DNA of 26,247 bases from Choristocarpus tenellus KU-1152 (Eukaryota > Phaeophyceae), in NCBI GenBank assembly GCA_964200185.2, contig CAXNAD020000170.1:1-26247 (forward strand). The letters run 5' to 3'. Every line of letters starts with the position of its first letter. Positions within the stretch are counted from its first letter, which is position 1. Shown here piece after piece: positions 22,901-26,247 of the stretch. The notes beneath the pieces are model-generated. The model did not search any database, was not told the origin of the DNA, and saw nothing but the letters and a program-made list of their open reading frames with translations. The translations under genes were made by a program, and so were the position numbers.

Positions 22901-25764
22901 CGTTTGGTCTTCCCAGCAGTCCTGATTTGAAGGTTGAGGAGAGGAGTGTGACTTGTGAGTGGAGTACATGAAACTGATTCAAGCCCTGGTTCCTTCGCCT
23001 CGAGCTCTTTCTTACCACTCAGGTGAGCATGTCGGTGCCACTCTTTGTTTCCCAATTGTGAAAACAACAGTCATATCCAACCGGAGGCTCATCCTCACTG
23101 AGATTGAGTCTGCAGTGATACCTAAAAAGACAACAATCGGTCATCATTGGCTGTTCATACTGACCTAAGTACACTCAAGATGTTTCGTAAGCCAAAGTCG
23201 TAGTGTTTCTGCTTGGATAATTGTTGCTCGCACAGACTGTAGAGGACATTGAACTTGCGTGCAAGGTCAGAAAAGCCCTGGTACCCTACAGAGCACAGCT
23301 TAACCTTCATGATGATCTCGCGATCAGGTACCATCATTGCCACTGATCGGAAGAGAACCTTGGAATTTCAGTGCCGGAAGAATTATGGGTCAGAGTGAGC
23401 ACAACAAGGGTTGAAGGTATGGACTGTTCTGGTGTAGGGATGATAGGGCGTTGACTGGAAATTGTGCTGAATAGTTGGGTAACGTTTCATGGATTGCGTT
23501 GTATGTCTAATAACTATCATTCATTCATACCTCACAATTGCTCTCACAAGAGTTTCGGTGTCAGCAGTAACTTTGTTTGTCAGAGTGCACCTCACCTTGA
23601 GGTTCTCTGGCAGCTCCTGACGGCCCTGGTAGCCTGGGTTCATTGTGATGAAGTAAGCCACATCCCGCTTAAGAAATATGATCTGACTGTCGCCAGGGAA
23701 AACAAAATCTTTTGCCCCAACTCGCTTTGCATTGGTGATTGCAAGTACCTGAGGAAAAGAATTGAATAGGAATGTTGCTCAACATTGCTTGCCATGGAGA
23801 TTCTACAAGCTGTGGACTCAAAGGGGGAATCAACAGTCAGCTTTTGATCCCTCTAATGAGTTGATCGATTTTCTGGACATCTGCAGCATGGTTTGTGAGG
23901 AACTCGATCATCTTGATATCTGAAGTCGCTATGGTGCTTCACAATATTTCATACCAGGAGTAGCGGAAGGGAGTAGTGCTATATGTGTACAAAATATCTG
24001 GCCCACCTGCTGAGCAACCACAGAAAGAACAGGTAGCTCAATACGATTGAACTCGTCAAAGCACCCCCACAGACCAGCCTGACATAACCCCTTAAATATC
24101 TTGGCCATGTCTGTGTACCGCTGCTGATCCGTGCAGTTGGTCACAACCTGATGGTGCCGAAGATTTTACACAAAAAGTTCGACATTTAATGATTGTCATG
24201 CAAGTCAAGGCTACTCTGGGATAATTCTGAATTGAGCTTGAAGAGTAATTCTGACTTCAACCCCCTTTACCTGTTTGGAGCTTGTTGCTTTGATGAATAA
24301 AATTTATGAACAGGCGCATCACTAGGAACCAAAATGGAGAACACAGCAAGGATAATGAGAACGTCAAGGATACTCTGGATCATGGCTAGCCATGTACATA
24401 AGGACAATCTGAGTATCATGTCAACGCATTTTCACACCTCCACCATCTACTGTGTGAGATGGTCAGACATGTAAACTACAAACTATTATGATATTTTTAA
24501 ACAGCTAAAAACTATAATGATGATATATGTAAACAACTACAAACTATAATAGTAGGTGCTGTAGATGATTTGCCTCCCTAGAGGGTATTGAATGTAAGAC
24601 CATTGTATACTACAGTATAGCGAGTGTGATCCCCCTAAATTACACAATTGCAAGAACATTTGCCAAGTGTATATTCAATAATGAAGCATGCCAATGTTGC
24701 CTTGGCTGGGCTACTGAAAATATTTGCTGCTGACAAAATGGTCTCTAAACCAATCTGATCCTCAAGATGAGCTCTTTGAAACAGTCGGAAATGTCGTGAA
24801 GAGCAAGCAATCATGCACTTGGAGACACAGTATCCTTACCACAAAATTTCCCAAAGACCGGCCGAGGTCCTTCACTGTCTCTGTCTTGCCTGTACCCGCG
24901 GGTCCAGCAGGTGCACCGCCCAAGAACATACCCAAAGCTTGGGAGAGAGTTATGTAACATCTGTCGGTCAGTGGTGTAATCACAAGTCTTTCCTGAAGGG
25001 CATGGGTGTAGTGGGGGGATGGGATAAGATGCCTTGGAACACAAATAAATAGATGCAATAATTTTGCTGTGATCATGACTCGTAACATAGCAGTTGAACA
25101 AACTAAATTGTGTTGAAGAGATCAGACAAGTAAATTTTGGTTGACAACTTCAGATTAGTGAACAATATTGACATTTCAATTGACCGATTTGACCCTTGCC
25201 ACTGCCTCCTGAGACCCAACACCCATAACAAAAGTGGCTAATCCAGATAGAATTGCCCTTGCACTCTTGCGTCTAGTCCTTCATATTCATGATAGAACAG
25301 GGGTCCCAATAACTCCCCAAGTTGTACACCAATCGATTTGAGCAGCCCTACCGATTCAAAATCTCTTGAGCGCACCTTGCATCCTAAATACTCGTAGCAA
25401 TACTTGAAGTCCACGTCACATATGGAGATCACACAGCAACCCACCCCATGTGTATCGTTGAGTCCGGCACGCCAATAGAACCTGGCCTATATTCAGCAAG
25501 CACAGGAGAGGTAGTCATTAGGATGCCTCATTTGCACTTTGATCATCCTGAGCAAATGTGCCCATCTCCATGAGAGGTTACTTCTTCCGTTGTTAGGTTC
25601 CCTAAGTTGATATGGTAATGGACTGTGCATGAGCACGTTTGAAAGGTAAGACAATATGAAAGTGCTCGCTTGACCTGCTTGAGCCACTCAAAGTCGTTGC
25701 CATTGAAGAGTTTCTTCTCTTTGTACAATTTGGTCAGGTCCAGGAATACATCACGTTGGTGCAC
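304..25764 (-). CDS. DNAH5-like: Axonemal outer-arm dynein heavy chain, gamma (DNAH5/8) type; partial, 37 exons
   Basis: This gene encodes the ATP-driven motor of a ciliary outer dynein arm, which slides doublet microtubules. Seen: 37 exons join in phase into 1871 codons without a stop. They cover the AAA1 entry, AAA1 ([20 protein letters not shown]), AAA2 ([21 protein letters not shown]), AAA3 ([18 protein letters not shown]), AAA4 ([14 protein letters not shown]), the stalk with its microtubule-binding tip, and much of AAA5 ([10 protein letters not shown]). Exons: 25764-25675, 25486-25376, 24992-24840, 24147-24007, 23748-23596, 23358-23165, 22921-22741, 22455-22291, 22041-21868, 21349-21215, 18821-18670, 18520-18412, 18131-17986, 16901-16592, 16196-16050, 15628-15527, 15243-15142, 14906-14760, 14186-14016, 13757-13575, 13368-13213, 12466-12353, 11934-11723, 10780-10642, 9671-9517, 8818-8680, 8218-8081, 5986-5882, 5697-5623, 5423-5256, 4790-4626, 4465-4232, 3841-3740, 3569-3471, 2857-2685, 1201-1057, 531-304. 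The gamma assignment rests on family memory of the AAA2 wording ([30 protein letters not shown]). The gene looks intact; both ends lie outside the window. Confidence 0.95.
532..1056 (-). other. Intron 36 (525 nt)
   Basis: Bounded by GTGAGT and GCAG on the minus strand. No repeat or gene recognised inside. Confidence 0.8.
1057..1201 (-). CDS. Dynein exon 36: AAA5
   Basis: One base plus forty-eight codons, [11 protein letters not shown] to [26 protein letters not shown] is the most recognisable AAA5 motif. Start at CCCCAG|A is required to finish the arginine codon of exon 35; the later TTCTCAG would shift the frame. Confidence 0.95.
1202..2684 (-). other. Intron 35 (1483 nt)
   Basis: Bounded by donor GTGAGC and acceptor CCCCAG. 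Holds a complete type A element at 2448-2629; the remaining 1.2 kb shows nothing I can name. Confidence 0.85.
2448..2629 (+). mobile_element. MITE-like type A element, copy A1 (182 bp)
   Basis: Starts GGCTCAAAGTATCTGGGG and ends with a C-tract plus AGATGCTTTGGGTT, an inverted match. An inner inverted pair GTCCATTTGG / CCAAATGGAC lies just inside. Flanked on both sides by TCT (2445-2447 and 2630-2632), consistent with a 3-bp target duplication. Too short to encode a transposase, so non-autonomous. Same orientation as the copy at 26002. Confidence 0.8.
2685..2857 (-). CDS. Dynein exon 35: end of stalk, start of AAA5
   Basis: Fifty-seven codons plus two bases. [19 protein letters not shown] is the signature 'A..LI.GL..E..RW' closing the stalk; [17 protein letters not shown] begins AAA5 (family GD.LL...F..Y.GPF). 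The donor CCG|GTGAGC leaves phase 2, completed as arginine. Confidence 0.96.
2858..3470 (-). other. Intron 34 (613 nt)
   Basis: About 40% of it is the type B element at 2909-3161; the rest is plain. Confidence 0.85.
2909..3161 (-). mobile_element. MITE-like type B element, copy B2 (253 bp)
   Basis: Left end GAGTCAAAGTATCTTAGAGG, right end TAAGATACAATCACTC. Its reverse complement matches B1 (17101-17357) through most of its length, including CTTGGCTTCCCAC and GGATATTGGCA. Flanked by GCCT on both sides (2905-2908, 3162-3165), so a 3-4 bp target duplication. Confidence 0.8.
3471..3569 (-). CDS. Dynein exon 34: stalk coiled coil 2
   Basis: Thirty-three codons, [14 protein letters not shown] to RKRMQQ, continuing the coiled coil (LQAKFEAQM, then KRM in place of the usual '..C..K...A'). 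Acceptor TTCAG|GAT, donor CAG|GTGACC. Confidence 0.94.
3740..3841 (-). CDS. Dynein exon 33: stalk coiled coil 2
   Basis: Thirty-four codons, [20 protein letters not shown] to QGCQ. The return strand of the stalk; the 'V.PK...L..AE..L..A...L' pattern is typical. Donor CAG|GTTAGA. Confidence 0.95.
3842..4231 (-). other. Intron 32 (390 nt), GC donor
   Basis: Begins GCATGC by my preferred model and ends AATAG. Nothing recognised inside. Confidence 0.7.
4232..4465 (-). CDS. Dynein exon 32: microtubule-binding domain, second half; GC donor
   Basis: Seventy-eight codons, [11 protein letters not shown] to [19 protein letters not shown] and [16 protein letters not shown] match the tip's last helices. 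The preferred end is AAG|GCATGC, giving [16 protein letters not shown] as in the family; a GT nine bases on would add three residues (ACY). Confidence 0.9.
4626..4790 (-). CDS. Dynein exon 31: microtubule-binding domain, first half
   Basis: Fifty-five codons, [17 protein letters not shown] to [21 protein letters not shown] matches helix H1 of the stalk tip that contacts tubulin. The family's usual proline in 'IKP.DI' is alanine here, and the 'KPP' motif reads KPS. Confidence 0.94.
4791..5255 (-). other. Intron 30 (465 nt)
   Basis: Plain intron between stalk and microtubule-binding exons; the open frames in it are not protein-like. Confidence 0.8.
5256..5423 (-). CDS. Dynein exon 30: stalk coiled coil 1
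   Basis: Fifty-six codons, [11 protein letters not shown] to AVESIK, strongly Ala/Glu/Lys-rich. [15 protein letters not shown] is the family's 'A.P.L..A..AL..I' motif before the microtubule-binding domain. Donor AAG|GTATGG. Confidence 0.95.
5623..5697 (-). CDS. Dynein exon 29: stalk coiled coil 1
   Basis: The shortest exon, twenty-five codons, [14 protein letters not shown] to LSKLE. Charged heptad-like pattern of the antiparallel stalk. Acceptor CATCAG|GTC, donor GAG|GTGACA. Confidence 0.88.
5882..5986 (-). CDS. Dynein exon 28: base of stalk coiled coil 1
   Basis: Thirty-five codons, [11 protein letters not shown] to VELMK. GLDKL is the family motif at the start of the stalk (usually GL.KL.EA). 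Acceptor ATAG|GAT follows a 2.1-kb intron; phase 0 at both ends. Confidence 0.92.
5987..8080 (-). other. Intron 27 (2094 nt)
   Basis: Second largest intron, separating the ring exons from the stalk exons. I see no transposon end of type A, B or C, no RNA gene and no convincing coding frame. Plus-strand open frames at 7241-7510 and 7630-7947 lack recognisable motifs. Confidence 0.75.
8081..8218 (-). CDS. Dynein exon 27: AAA4 end
   Basis: Forty-six codons, [16 protein letters not shown] to [22 protein letters not shown] corresponds to the conserved 'TP.S.L.F...Y' segment just before the stalk. Acceptor CTCAG|ATA, donor AAG|GTGCGA. Confidence 0.96.
8219..8679 (-). other. Intron 26 (461 nt), GC-AG intron
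   Basis: Starts GCAAGT and ends CTCTCAG on the minus strand. GCAAGT after GAG is the classic consensus of GC-AG introns. The pairing is fixed by protein spacing on both sides. Nothing else recognised inside. Confidence 0.88.
8680..8818 (-). CDS. Dynein exon 26: AAA4, GC donor
   Basis: One base plus forty-six codons, [20 protein letters not shown] to CSNE. The W..WP.EAL motif is [10 protein letters not shown]. The only donor consistent with phase and with family spacing to IKQEL in exon 27 is GAG|GCAAGT, a GC-AG intron; no usable GT lies nearby. Confidence 0.93.
8819..9516 (-). other. Intron 25 (698 nt)
   Basis: Contains the type A element at 8956-9118; otherwise plain. Confidence 0.85.
8956..9118 (-). 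mobile_element. MITE-like type A element, copy A2 (163 bp)
   Basis: Terminal inverted repeats GGCTCAAAGTATCTGGGG and CCCCAGATACTTTGAGCC are perfect over 18 bases. The body matches the reverse complement of A1 and A4 (ATTATCCATC, AACCAAATTACC, CCAAATGGACAGCC), with the left inner part degraded. Flanks CAA and CGA differ by one base. Confidence 0.83.
9517..9671 (-). CDS. Dynein exon 25: AAA4
   Basis: Fifty-one codons plus two bases, [12 protein letters not shown] to [23 protein letters not shown] is the family segment F..RV..NLH.VLC.SPV. Ends AA|GTGAGT; joined to exon 26 this gives [17 protein letters not shown]. Confidence 0.95.
9672..10641 (-). other. Intron 24 (970 nt)
   Basis: No repeat terminus or coding frame recognised. 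Confidence 0.75.
10642..10780 (-). CDS. Dynein exon 24: AAA4 Walker B
   Basis: One base plus forty-six codons, [11 protein letters not shown] to [24 protein letters not shown] sits where outer-arm dyneins read FIFTDSEIKDE; the Walker B aspartate is a glutamate here. Donor AAG|GTACGC. Confidence 0.95.
10781..11722 (-). other. Intron 23 (942 nt)
   Basis: A 129-codon minus-strand open frame at 10895-11284 has no motif and would break the dynein frame; treated as intron. Confidence 0.75.
11723..11934 (-). CDS. Dynein exon 23: AAA4 Walker A
   Basis: Seventy codons plus two bases. [20 protein letters not shown] leads to [19 protein letters not shown], the AAA4 P-loop, which is fully conserved. 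The donor AAG|GTCAGT leaves phase 2, completed by exon 24 as arginine. Confidence 0.97.
11935..12352 (-). other. Intron 22 (418 nt)
   Basis: Plain intron; nothing recognised. Confidence 0.75.
12353..12466 (-). CDS. Dynein exon 22: lead-in to AAA4
   Basis: Thirty-eight codons, [15 protein letters not shown] to [26 protein letters not shown] matches the conserved linker helix before AAA4. Acceptor CACAG|GTT, donor AAG|GTGGGG. Confidence 0.94.
12467..13212 (-). other. Intron 21 (746 nt)
   Basis: Plain intron; nothing recognised. Confidence 0.75.
13213..13368 (-). CDS. Dynein exon 21: lead-in to AAA4
   Basis: Fifty-two codons ending KYDDDG. The recognisable core is [11 protein letters not shown], matching the '..YVDFLR' strand before AAA4. 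The 5' edge is uncertain: AAAAAAG|GGG (used, first AG after a C/T-rich tract) or ACAAG|CTC nine bases later (13359) are both in phase. Donor GGG|GTGAGC. Confidence 0.85.
13575..13757 (-). CDS. Dynein exon 20: AAA3-AAA4 linker
   Basis: Sixty-one codons, GVLRTPKS to [20 protein letters not shown] matches the 'W.HE..RV..DR' motif between AAA3 and AAA4. Acceptor AACAG|GGG, donor GAG|GTGATT. Confidence 0.95.
14016..14186 (-). CDS. Dynein exon 19: AAA3 end
   Basis: Fifty-seven codons, VDGRFPATE to [26 protein letters not shown] is the conserved AAA3 closing helix. The start at AAAAG|GTG is in phase and gives the usual length back to IYGQM. Confidence 0.94.
14187..14759 (-). other. Intron 18 (573 nt)
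   Basis: Carries an AT-rich microsatellite at 14415-14469; otherwise plain. Confidence 0.8.
14415..14469. repeat. AT/ACAT microsatellite
   Basis: Imperfect ACATAT units passing into a run of (AT)n, interrupted once by AA. Confidence 0.9.
14760..14906 (-). CDS. Dynein exon 18: AAA3, NRLKRHF segment
   Basis: Forty-nine codons, [11 protein letters not shown] to [24 protein letters not shown] is the conserved AAA3 sensor/arginine region, with ..[11 protein letters not shown] after it. Donor ATG|GTGAGA. Confidence 0.96.
15142..15243 (-). CDS. Dynein exon 17: AAA3
   Basis: Thirty-four codons, [16 protein letters not shown] to KRGDLK. It continues directly from exon 16, since NDWGDQ follows the Walker B in dyneins. 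Acceptor ACAAG|GTC, donor AAG|GTAAGT, the strongest donor in the gene. Confidence 0.95.
15527..15628 (-). CDS. Dynein exon 16: AAA3 Walker B
   Basis: Thirty-four codons, [12 protein letters not shown] to SMPE. FGPPSG and [12 protein letters not shown] carry the AAA3 Walker B acids (DD), where family members usually read IDDINMP. Phase 0 at both ends; donor GAG|GTATAT. Confidence 0.95.
15629..16049 (-). other. Intron 15 (421 nt)
   Basis: Plain intron with short A-runs; nothing recognised. Confidence 0.75.
16050..16196 (-). CDS. Dynein exon 15: AAA3 Walker A
   Basis: Forty-nine codons, [10 protein letters not shown] to [13 protein letters not shown] is the AAA3 P-loop; [11 protein letters not shown] follows as expected. 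Start chosen at AAACAG|AAA because it is in phase and gives the family spacing from VHHLQ; an upstream CTAG would add an unneeded insertion. Confidence 0.95.
16197..16591 (-). other. Intron 14 (395 nt)
   Basis: Plain intron. The open frame just upstream of exon 15 (16197-16235) is in phase but excluded by family spacing. Confidence 0.75.
16592..16901 (-). CDS. Dynein exon 14: lead-in to AAA3, with Ser-rich insertion
   Basis: The longest exon: one base plus 103 codons. It starts FDQYLKQ and ends VAIVHHLQ. Residues about 9-45 are rich in Ser, Asn and Asp ([22 protein letters not shown]), which looks like a surface loop longer than the family's usual one. [14 protein letters not shown] and [13 protein letters not shown] match the canonical lead-in to AAA3. 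Confidence 0.93.
16937..16987. repeat. GA microsatellite
   Basis: Seventeen perfect GA units (16937-16970) followed by an imperfect tail. In the transcript this is a CU-rich tract near the acceptor of intron 13, about 35 nt from exon 14. Confidence 0.95.
17101..17357 (+). mobile_element. MITE-like type B element, copy B1 (257 bp)
   Basis: Ends AAAGTATCTTAGAGGGTA and TACCCTCTAAGATACTTT are a perfect 18-base inverted repeat. An inner inverted pair GTCCATTGGGG / CCCAAATGGAC follows. TAT flanks both sides (17098-17100, 17358-17360), a clean 3-bp target duplication. No coding capacity. Confidence 0.88.
17986..18131 (-). CDS. Dynein exon 13: AAA2-AAA3
   Basis: Forty-eight codons plus two bases, ALLRLLSG to [24 protein letters not shown] matches the conserved helix following AAA2. 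The open frame running on below 17986 is intron read-through, since the donor TAG|GTATGG joins exactly to exon 14. Confidence 0.94.
18412..18520 (-). CDS. Dynein exon 12: AAA2-AAA3 helical part
   Basis: One base plus thirty-six codons, [10 protein letters not shown] to VGMIQ. Less conserved, but it matches dynein in position and length before the next helix. Acceptor GAGCAG|G completes the lysine codon; donor CAG|GTGAGA. Confidence 0.88.
18670..18821 (-). CDS. Dynein exon 11: AAA2, ASPATVSR segment
   Basis: Fifty codons plus two bases. [20 protein letters not shown] is the family hallmark after AAA2. I end the exon at AA|GTGGGT (phase 2) because that joins in frame to exon 12 as ECF-K-KFVGE; the GTAACA a few bases on would not. 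Confidence 0.94.
18954..18967 (+). repeat. Short telomere-like repeat
   Basis: AGGGTTAGGGTTTT, just over two TTAGGG-like units, internal to the intron. Too short to be more than suggestive. Confidence 0.5.
19434..19494. repeat. Inverted telomere-like repeats inside B3
   Basis: GGGTTAGGGTTTT at 19434-19446 and CACTAACCCTAACCCTAAAA at 19475-19494 face each other about 28 nt apart. B1 and B2 have ordinary sequence at the matching places. Confidence 0.75.
19549..19574. repeat. Run of 26 G
   Basis: Uninterrupted G-run inside A3 next to its degraded terminus. The other A copies have shorter G/C-tracts at this place. Its exact length is likely unreliable in sequencing. Confidence 0.9.
19647..19656. 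other. Assembly gap (10 N)
   Basis: Ten N between A-rich stretches inside A3. The neighbouring long A, T and G runs suggest that the assembly broke in low-complexity sequence, so the true length of A3 is unknown. Confidence 0.99.
20627..20901. mobile_element. MITE-like type C element (275 bp)
   Basis: Left end GGTCCAGAGTATCCTAGCAG, right end CTCTAGGATACTATGGGCC, with C- or G-tracts inside and an inner pair GTCCATTTGAGG / CCTAATGGAC. Same layout as types A and B with a different body. AAA(A) flanks both sides, fitting a short target duplication though A-runs make this weak. Confidence 0.75.
21215..21349 (-). CDS. Dynein exon 10: AAA2 Walker B
   Basis: Forty-five codons, [17 protein letters not shown] to [18 protein letters not shown] is the AAA2 Walker B region and [17 protein letters not shown] is the adjoining strand. 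The next exon lies across the 2.4-kb intron that holds the nested transposons. Confidence 0.97.
21350..21867 (-). other. Intron 9 (518 nt)
   Basis: Plain intron; nothing recognised. Confidence 0.75.
21868..22041 (-). CDS. Dynein exon 9: AAA2
   Basis: Fifty-eight codons, DACTNTTG to [35 protein letters not shown] and MWSKF match the AAA2 middle, where MFG.D..T.EW.DG is strongly conserved. Acceptor GTCAG|GAT, donor CAG|GTGAGC. Confidence 0.96.
22291..22455 (-). CDS. Dynein exon 8: AAA2 Walker A
   Basis: Fifty-five codons, VESAMQES to [26 protein letters not shown] followed by GPPGSGKSC is the AAA2 P-loop. The wording resembles the outer-arm gamma chains (DNAH5/DNAH8) rather than beta or inner-arm chains. 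Confidence 0.96.
22741..22921 (-). CDS. Dynein exon 7: AAA1-AAA2 junction
   Basis: One base finishing the arginine codon, then sixty codons, TAGKTKRDN to [19 protein letters not shown] and [15 protein letters not shown] are standard dynein phrases between AAA1 and AAA2. Acceptor ATCAG|G, donor AAG|GTCGGT. Confidence 0.96.
23165..23358 (-). CDS. Dynein exon 6: C-terminal half of AAA1
   Basis: Sixty-four codons plus two bases, [16 protein letters not shown] to [20 protein letters not shown] is the conserved AAA1 helix carrying the arginine-containing sensor 2 region. The donor TAG|GTCAGT leaves phase 2; the arginine codon is completed by exon 7. Confidence 0.96.
23596..23748 (-). CDS. Dynein exon 5: AAA1, sensor region
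   Basis: Fifty-one codons, VLAITNAKR to LPENLK, phase 0 at both ends. [18 protein letters not shown] is the highly conserved AAA1 sensor-1 segment. Most dyneins I recall have GYAGR; GYQGR is the variant here. Confidence 0.96.
24007..24147 (-). CDS. Dynein exon 4: AAA1 Walker B
   Basis: Forty-seven codons. [18 protein letters not shown] holds the AAA1 Walker B acidic pair, which is intact. The donor CAG|GTGGGC follows VVAQQ, and direct joining to exon 5 restores the usual spacing to the FVFPGD strand. Confidence 0.96.
24148..24839 (-). other. Intron 3 (692 nt)
   Basis: Contains a short imperfect tandem repeat at 24471-24552; otherwise plain. Confidence 0.8.
24471..24552. repeat. Imperfect tandem repeat, about 3 units
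   Basis: Three diverged units of about 25-30 nt sharing AAACTATAATGAT-like and GTAAACAACTACAAAC-like parts. AT-rich, no coding potential. Confidence 0.6.
24840..24992 (-). CDS. Dynein exon 3: AAA1 Walker A (main ATPase site)
   Basis: Fifty-one codons starting [13 protein letters not shown], one of the best conserved stretches in all dyneins. The Walker A motif GPAGTGKTE falls near 24882-24905. AAA1 is the site whose ATP hydrolysis drives the stroke, and the motif is complete. Donor GTG|GTAAGG, phase 0. Confidence 0.97.
24993..25375 (-). other. Intron 2 (383 nt)
   Basis: Plain intron; nothing recognised. Confidence 0.75.
25376..25486 (-). CDS. Dynein exon 2: start of AAA1
   Basis: Thirty-seven codons, from ARFYWR to CYEYLGCK, acceptor ATAG|GCC and donor [21 protein letters not shown] is the dynein signature before the AAA1 P-loop. 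The middle ([11 protein letters not shown]) seems a few residues longer than the usual family spacing. Confidence 0.93.
25675..25764 (-). CDS. Dynein exon 1 of window: entry to AAA1
   Basis: Thirty codons, phase 0 at both ends, acceptor TTCAG|GTG and donor CAG|GTCAAG. The product starts VHQRDV and ends NDFEWLKQ, which matches the conserved segment just before AAA1 in dynein heavy chains. No earlier exon could be recognised between here and the right edge. Confidence 0.9.
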
Positions 25765-26247
25765 CTGAACGAGTGGAGAATCTCAGTCCATGAAAGTGGC
25801 AAGGAGTGTGGTTGAGAAAGAAGTTAGTCATGCTATTAATAGTATTGACCTCAATTAACAAAGAAATTCGACGATTATCAATTCCTCTTCATTGTATACA
25901 AGCAGGATAACAACAAATCTAACAAAGCAGACATGGAAAACAGCATGCACTGCTACATTGGAGAACTTAAAATTATGGCATAATTTTGATTCACCGTTCT
26001 TGGCTCAAAGTTTCTGGGGGGGGGAGGTGGCGGCTGTCCATTTGGGGTCAATTTTTCACGTCGATATTTTTGGGTGATTTGGTTGCATACGTCGGATGGA
26101 CAATGAAAATGCACTTTTCATCATTTCGGCCCAAATGGACACCCTGGTGTAGACCCCCCCCCCCCCCCCCCCCCCCCCTCCCCGTCTTTTTGTTTGTTTG
26201 TTTTTTTTGGTTTTTTCGTTTTTTTTTTTTATTAAAAACATTCTCAC
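25765..26247 (-). other. Right flank, presumed intron before exon 1
   Basis: No dynein exon recognised on the minus strand. It contains type A copy A4 from 26002 to the edge. Confidence 0.65.
26002..26247 (+). mobile_element. MITE-like type A element, copy A4, runs off the window
   Basis: Starts GGCTCAAAGTTTCTGGGGG; the body matches A1 (GGCGGCTGTCCATTTGGGGT, CCAAATGGACACCCTGG). Then come a 25-base C-run (26154-26178) and a T/G-rich stretch. The canonical AGATACTTTGAGCC end is not reached. The T-rich extension resembles that of A3, so both may be a long subtype. Confidence 0.75.

Noticed and set aside
23840-23930. Minus-strand open stretch reading [20 protein letters not shown] and on, with an AG upstream, looks like an exon
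   Set aside because: Its frame does not fit phase 0 on either side, it ends in a stop with no good donor, and exons 4 and 5 join directly with normal dynein spacing ([14 protein letters not shown]).
304-25764. Introner-type elements, i.e. whole introns made of the A/B/C elements
   Set aside because: The elements sit inside introns away from the splice sites and carry their own target duplications, so they did not create the introns.
1-26247. Pseudogene possibility for the dynein
   Set aside because: All 37 exons are open, in phase, and keep Walker motifs; three GC donors do not by themselves indicate decay.

Overview
The window is a piece of a eukaryotic nuclear genome. It is intron-rich, about 40-45% GC by eye, with homopolymer tracts, microsatellites and short inverted-repeat transposons. 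Almost all of it (304-25764) lies inside one minus-strand gene: the motor part of an axonemal dynein heavy chain of the outer-arm gamma type (DNAH5/DNAH8 in animals, the gamma heavy chain of green algae). The organism therefore builds motile cilia or flagella. I cannot name the species. Several phrases (for example [15 protein letters not shown] and [17 protein letters not shown]) look more protist-like than vertebrate-like to me, but that is an impression from memory.

I joined 37 exons by following the dynein protein, splice signals and phase. The model is open throughout: 5613 nt, 1871 codons, no internal stop and no frameshift. Read from high to low coordinates it runs as follows: entry to AAA1 (exons 1-2, 25764-25376); AAA1 (exons 3-7, 24992-22741); AAA2 (exons 8-13, 22455-17986); AAA3 (exons 14-20, 16901-13575); AAA4 (exons 21-27, 13368-8081); stalk coiled coil 1 (exons 28-30, 5986-5256); microtubule-binding tip (exons 31-32, 4790-4232); stalk coiled coil 2 (exons 33-35, 3841-2685); AAA5 (exons 35-37, to 304). 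The N-terminal tail and linker lie beyond the right edge, and the rest of AAA5, AAA6 and the C-terminal domain lie beyond the left edge.

The 36 introns are 149-2393 nt long. Thirty are phase 0, six are phase 2 and none is phase 1. Most junctions are AG|G, and two or three donors are GC rather than GT.

The introns and flanks carry a set of related short non-autonomous DNA transposons (MITE-like). I call them A (about 165-180 bp), B (about 255 bp) and C (275 bp). All end in an inverted repeat around AAAGTATC, followed by G/C-rich tracts and an inner GTCCATTTGG inverted motif. Several have matching 3-bp flanking duplications. In the largest intron (18822-21214) an A element sits inside a B element, next to telomere-like repeats and a 10-N gap. 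No second protein gene, RNA gene or CRISPR array could be supported.
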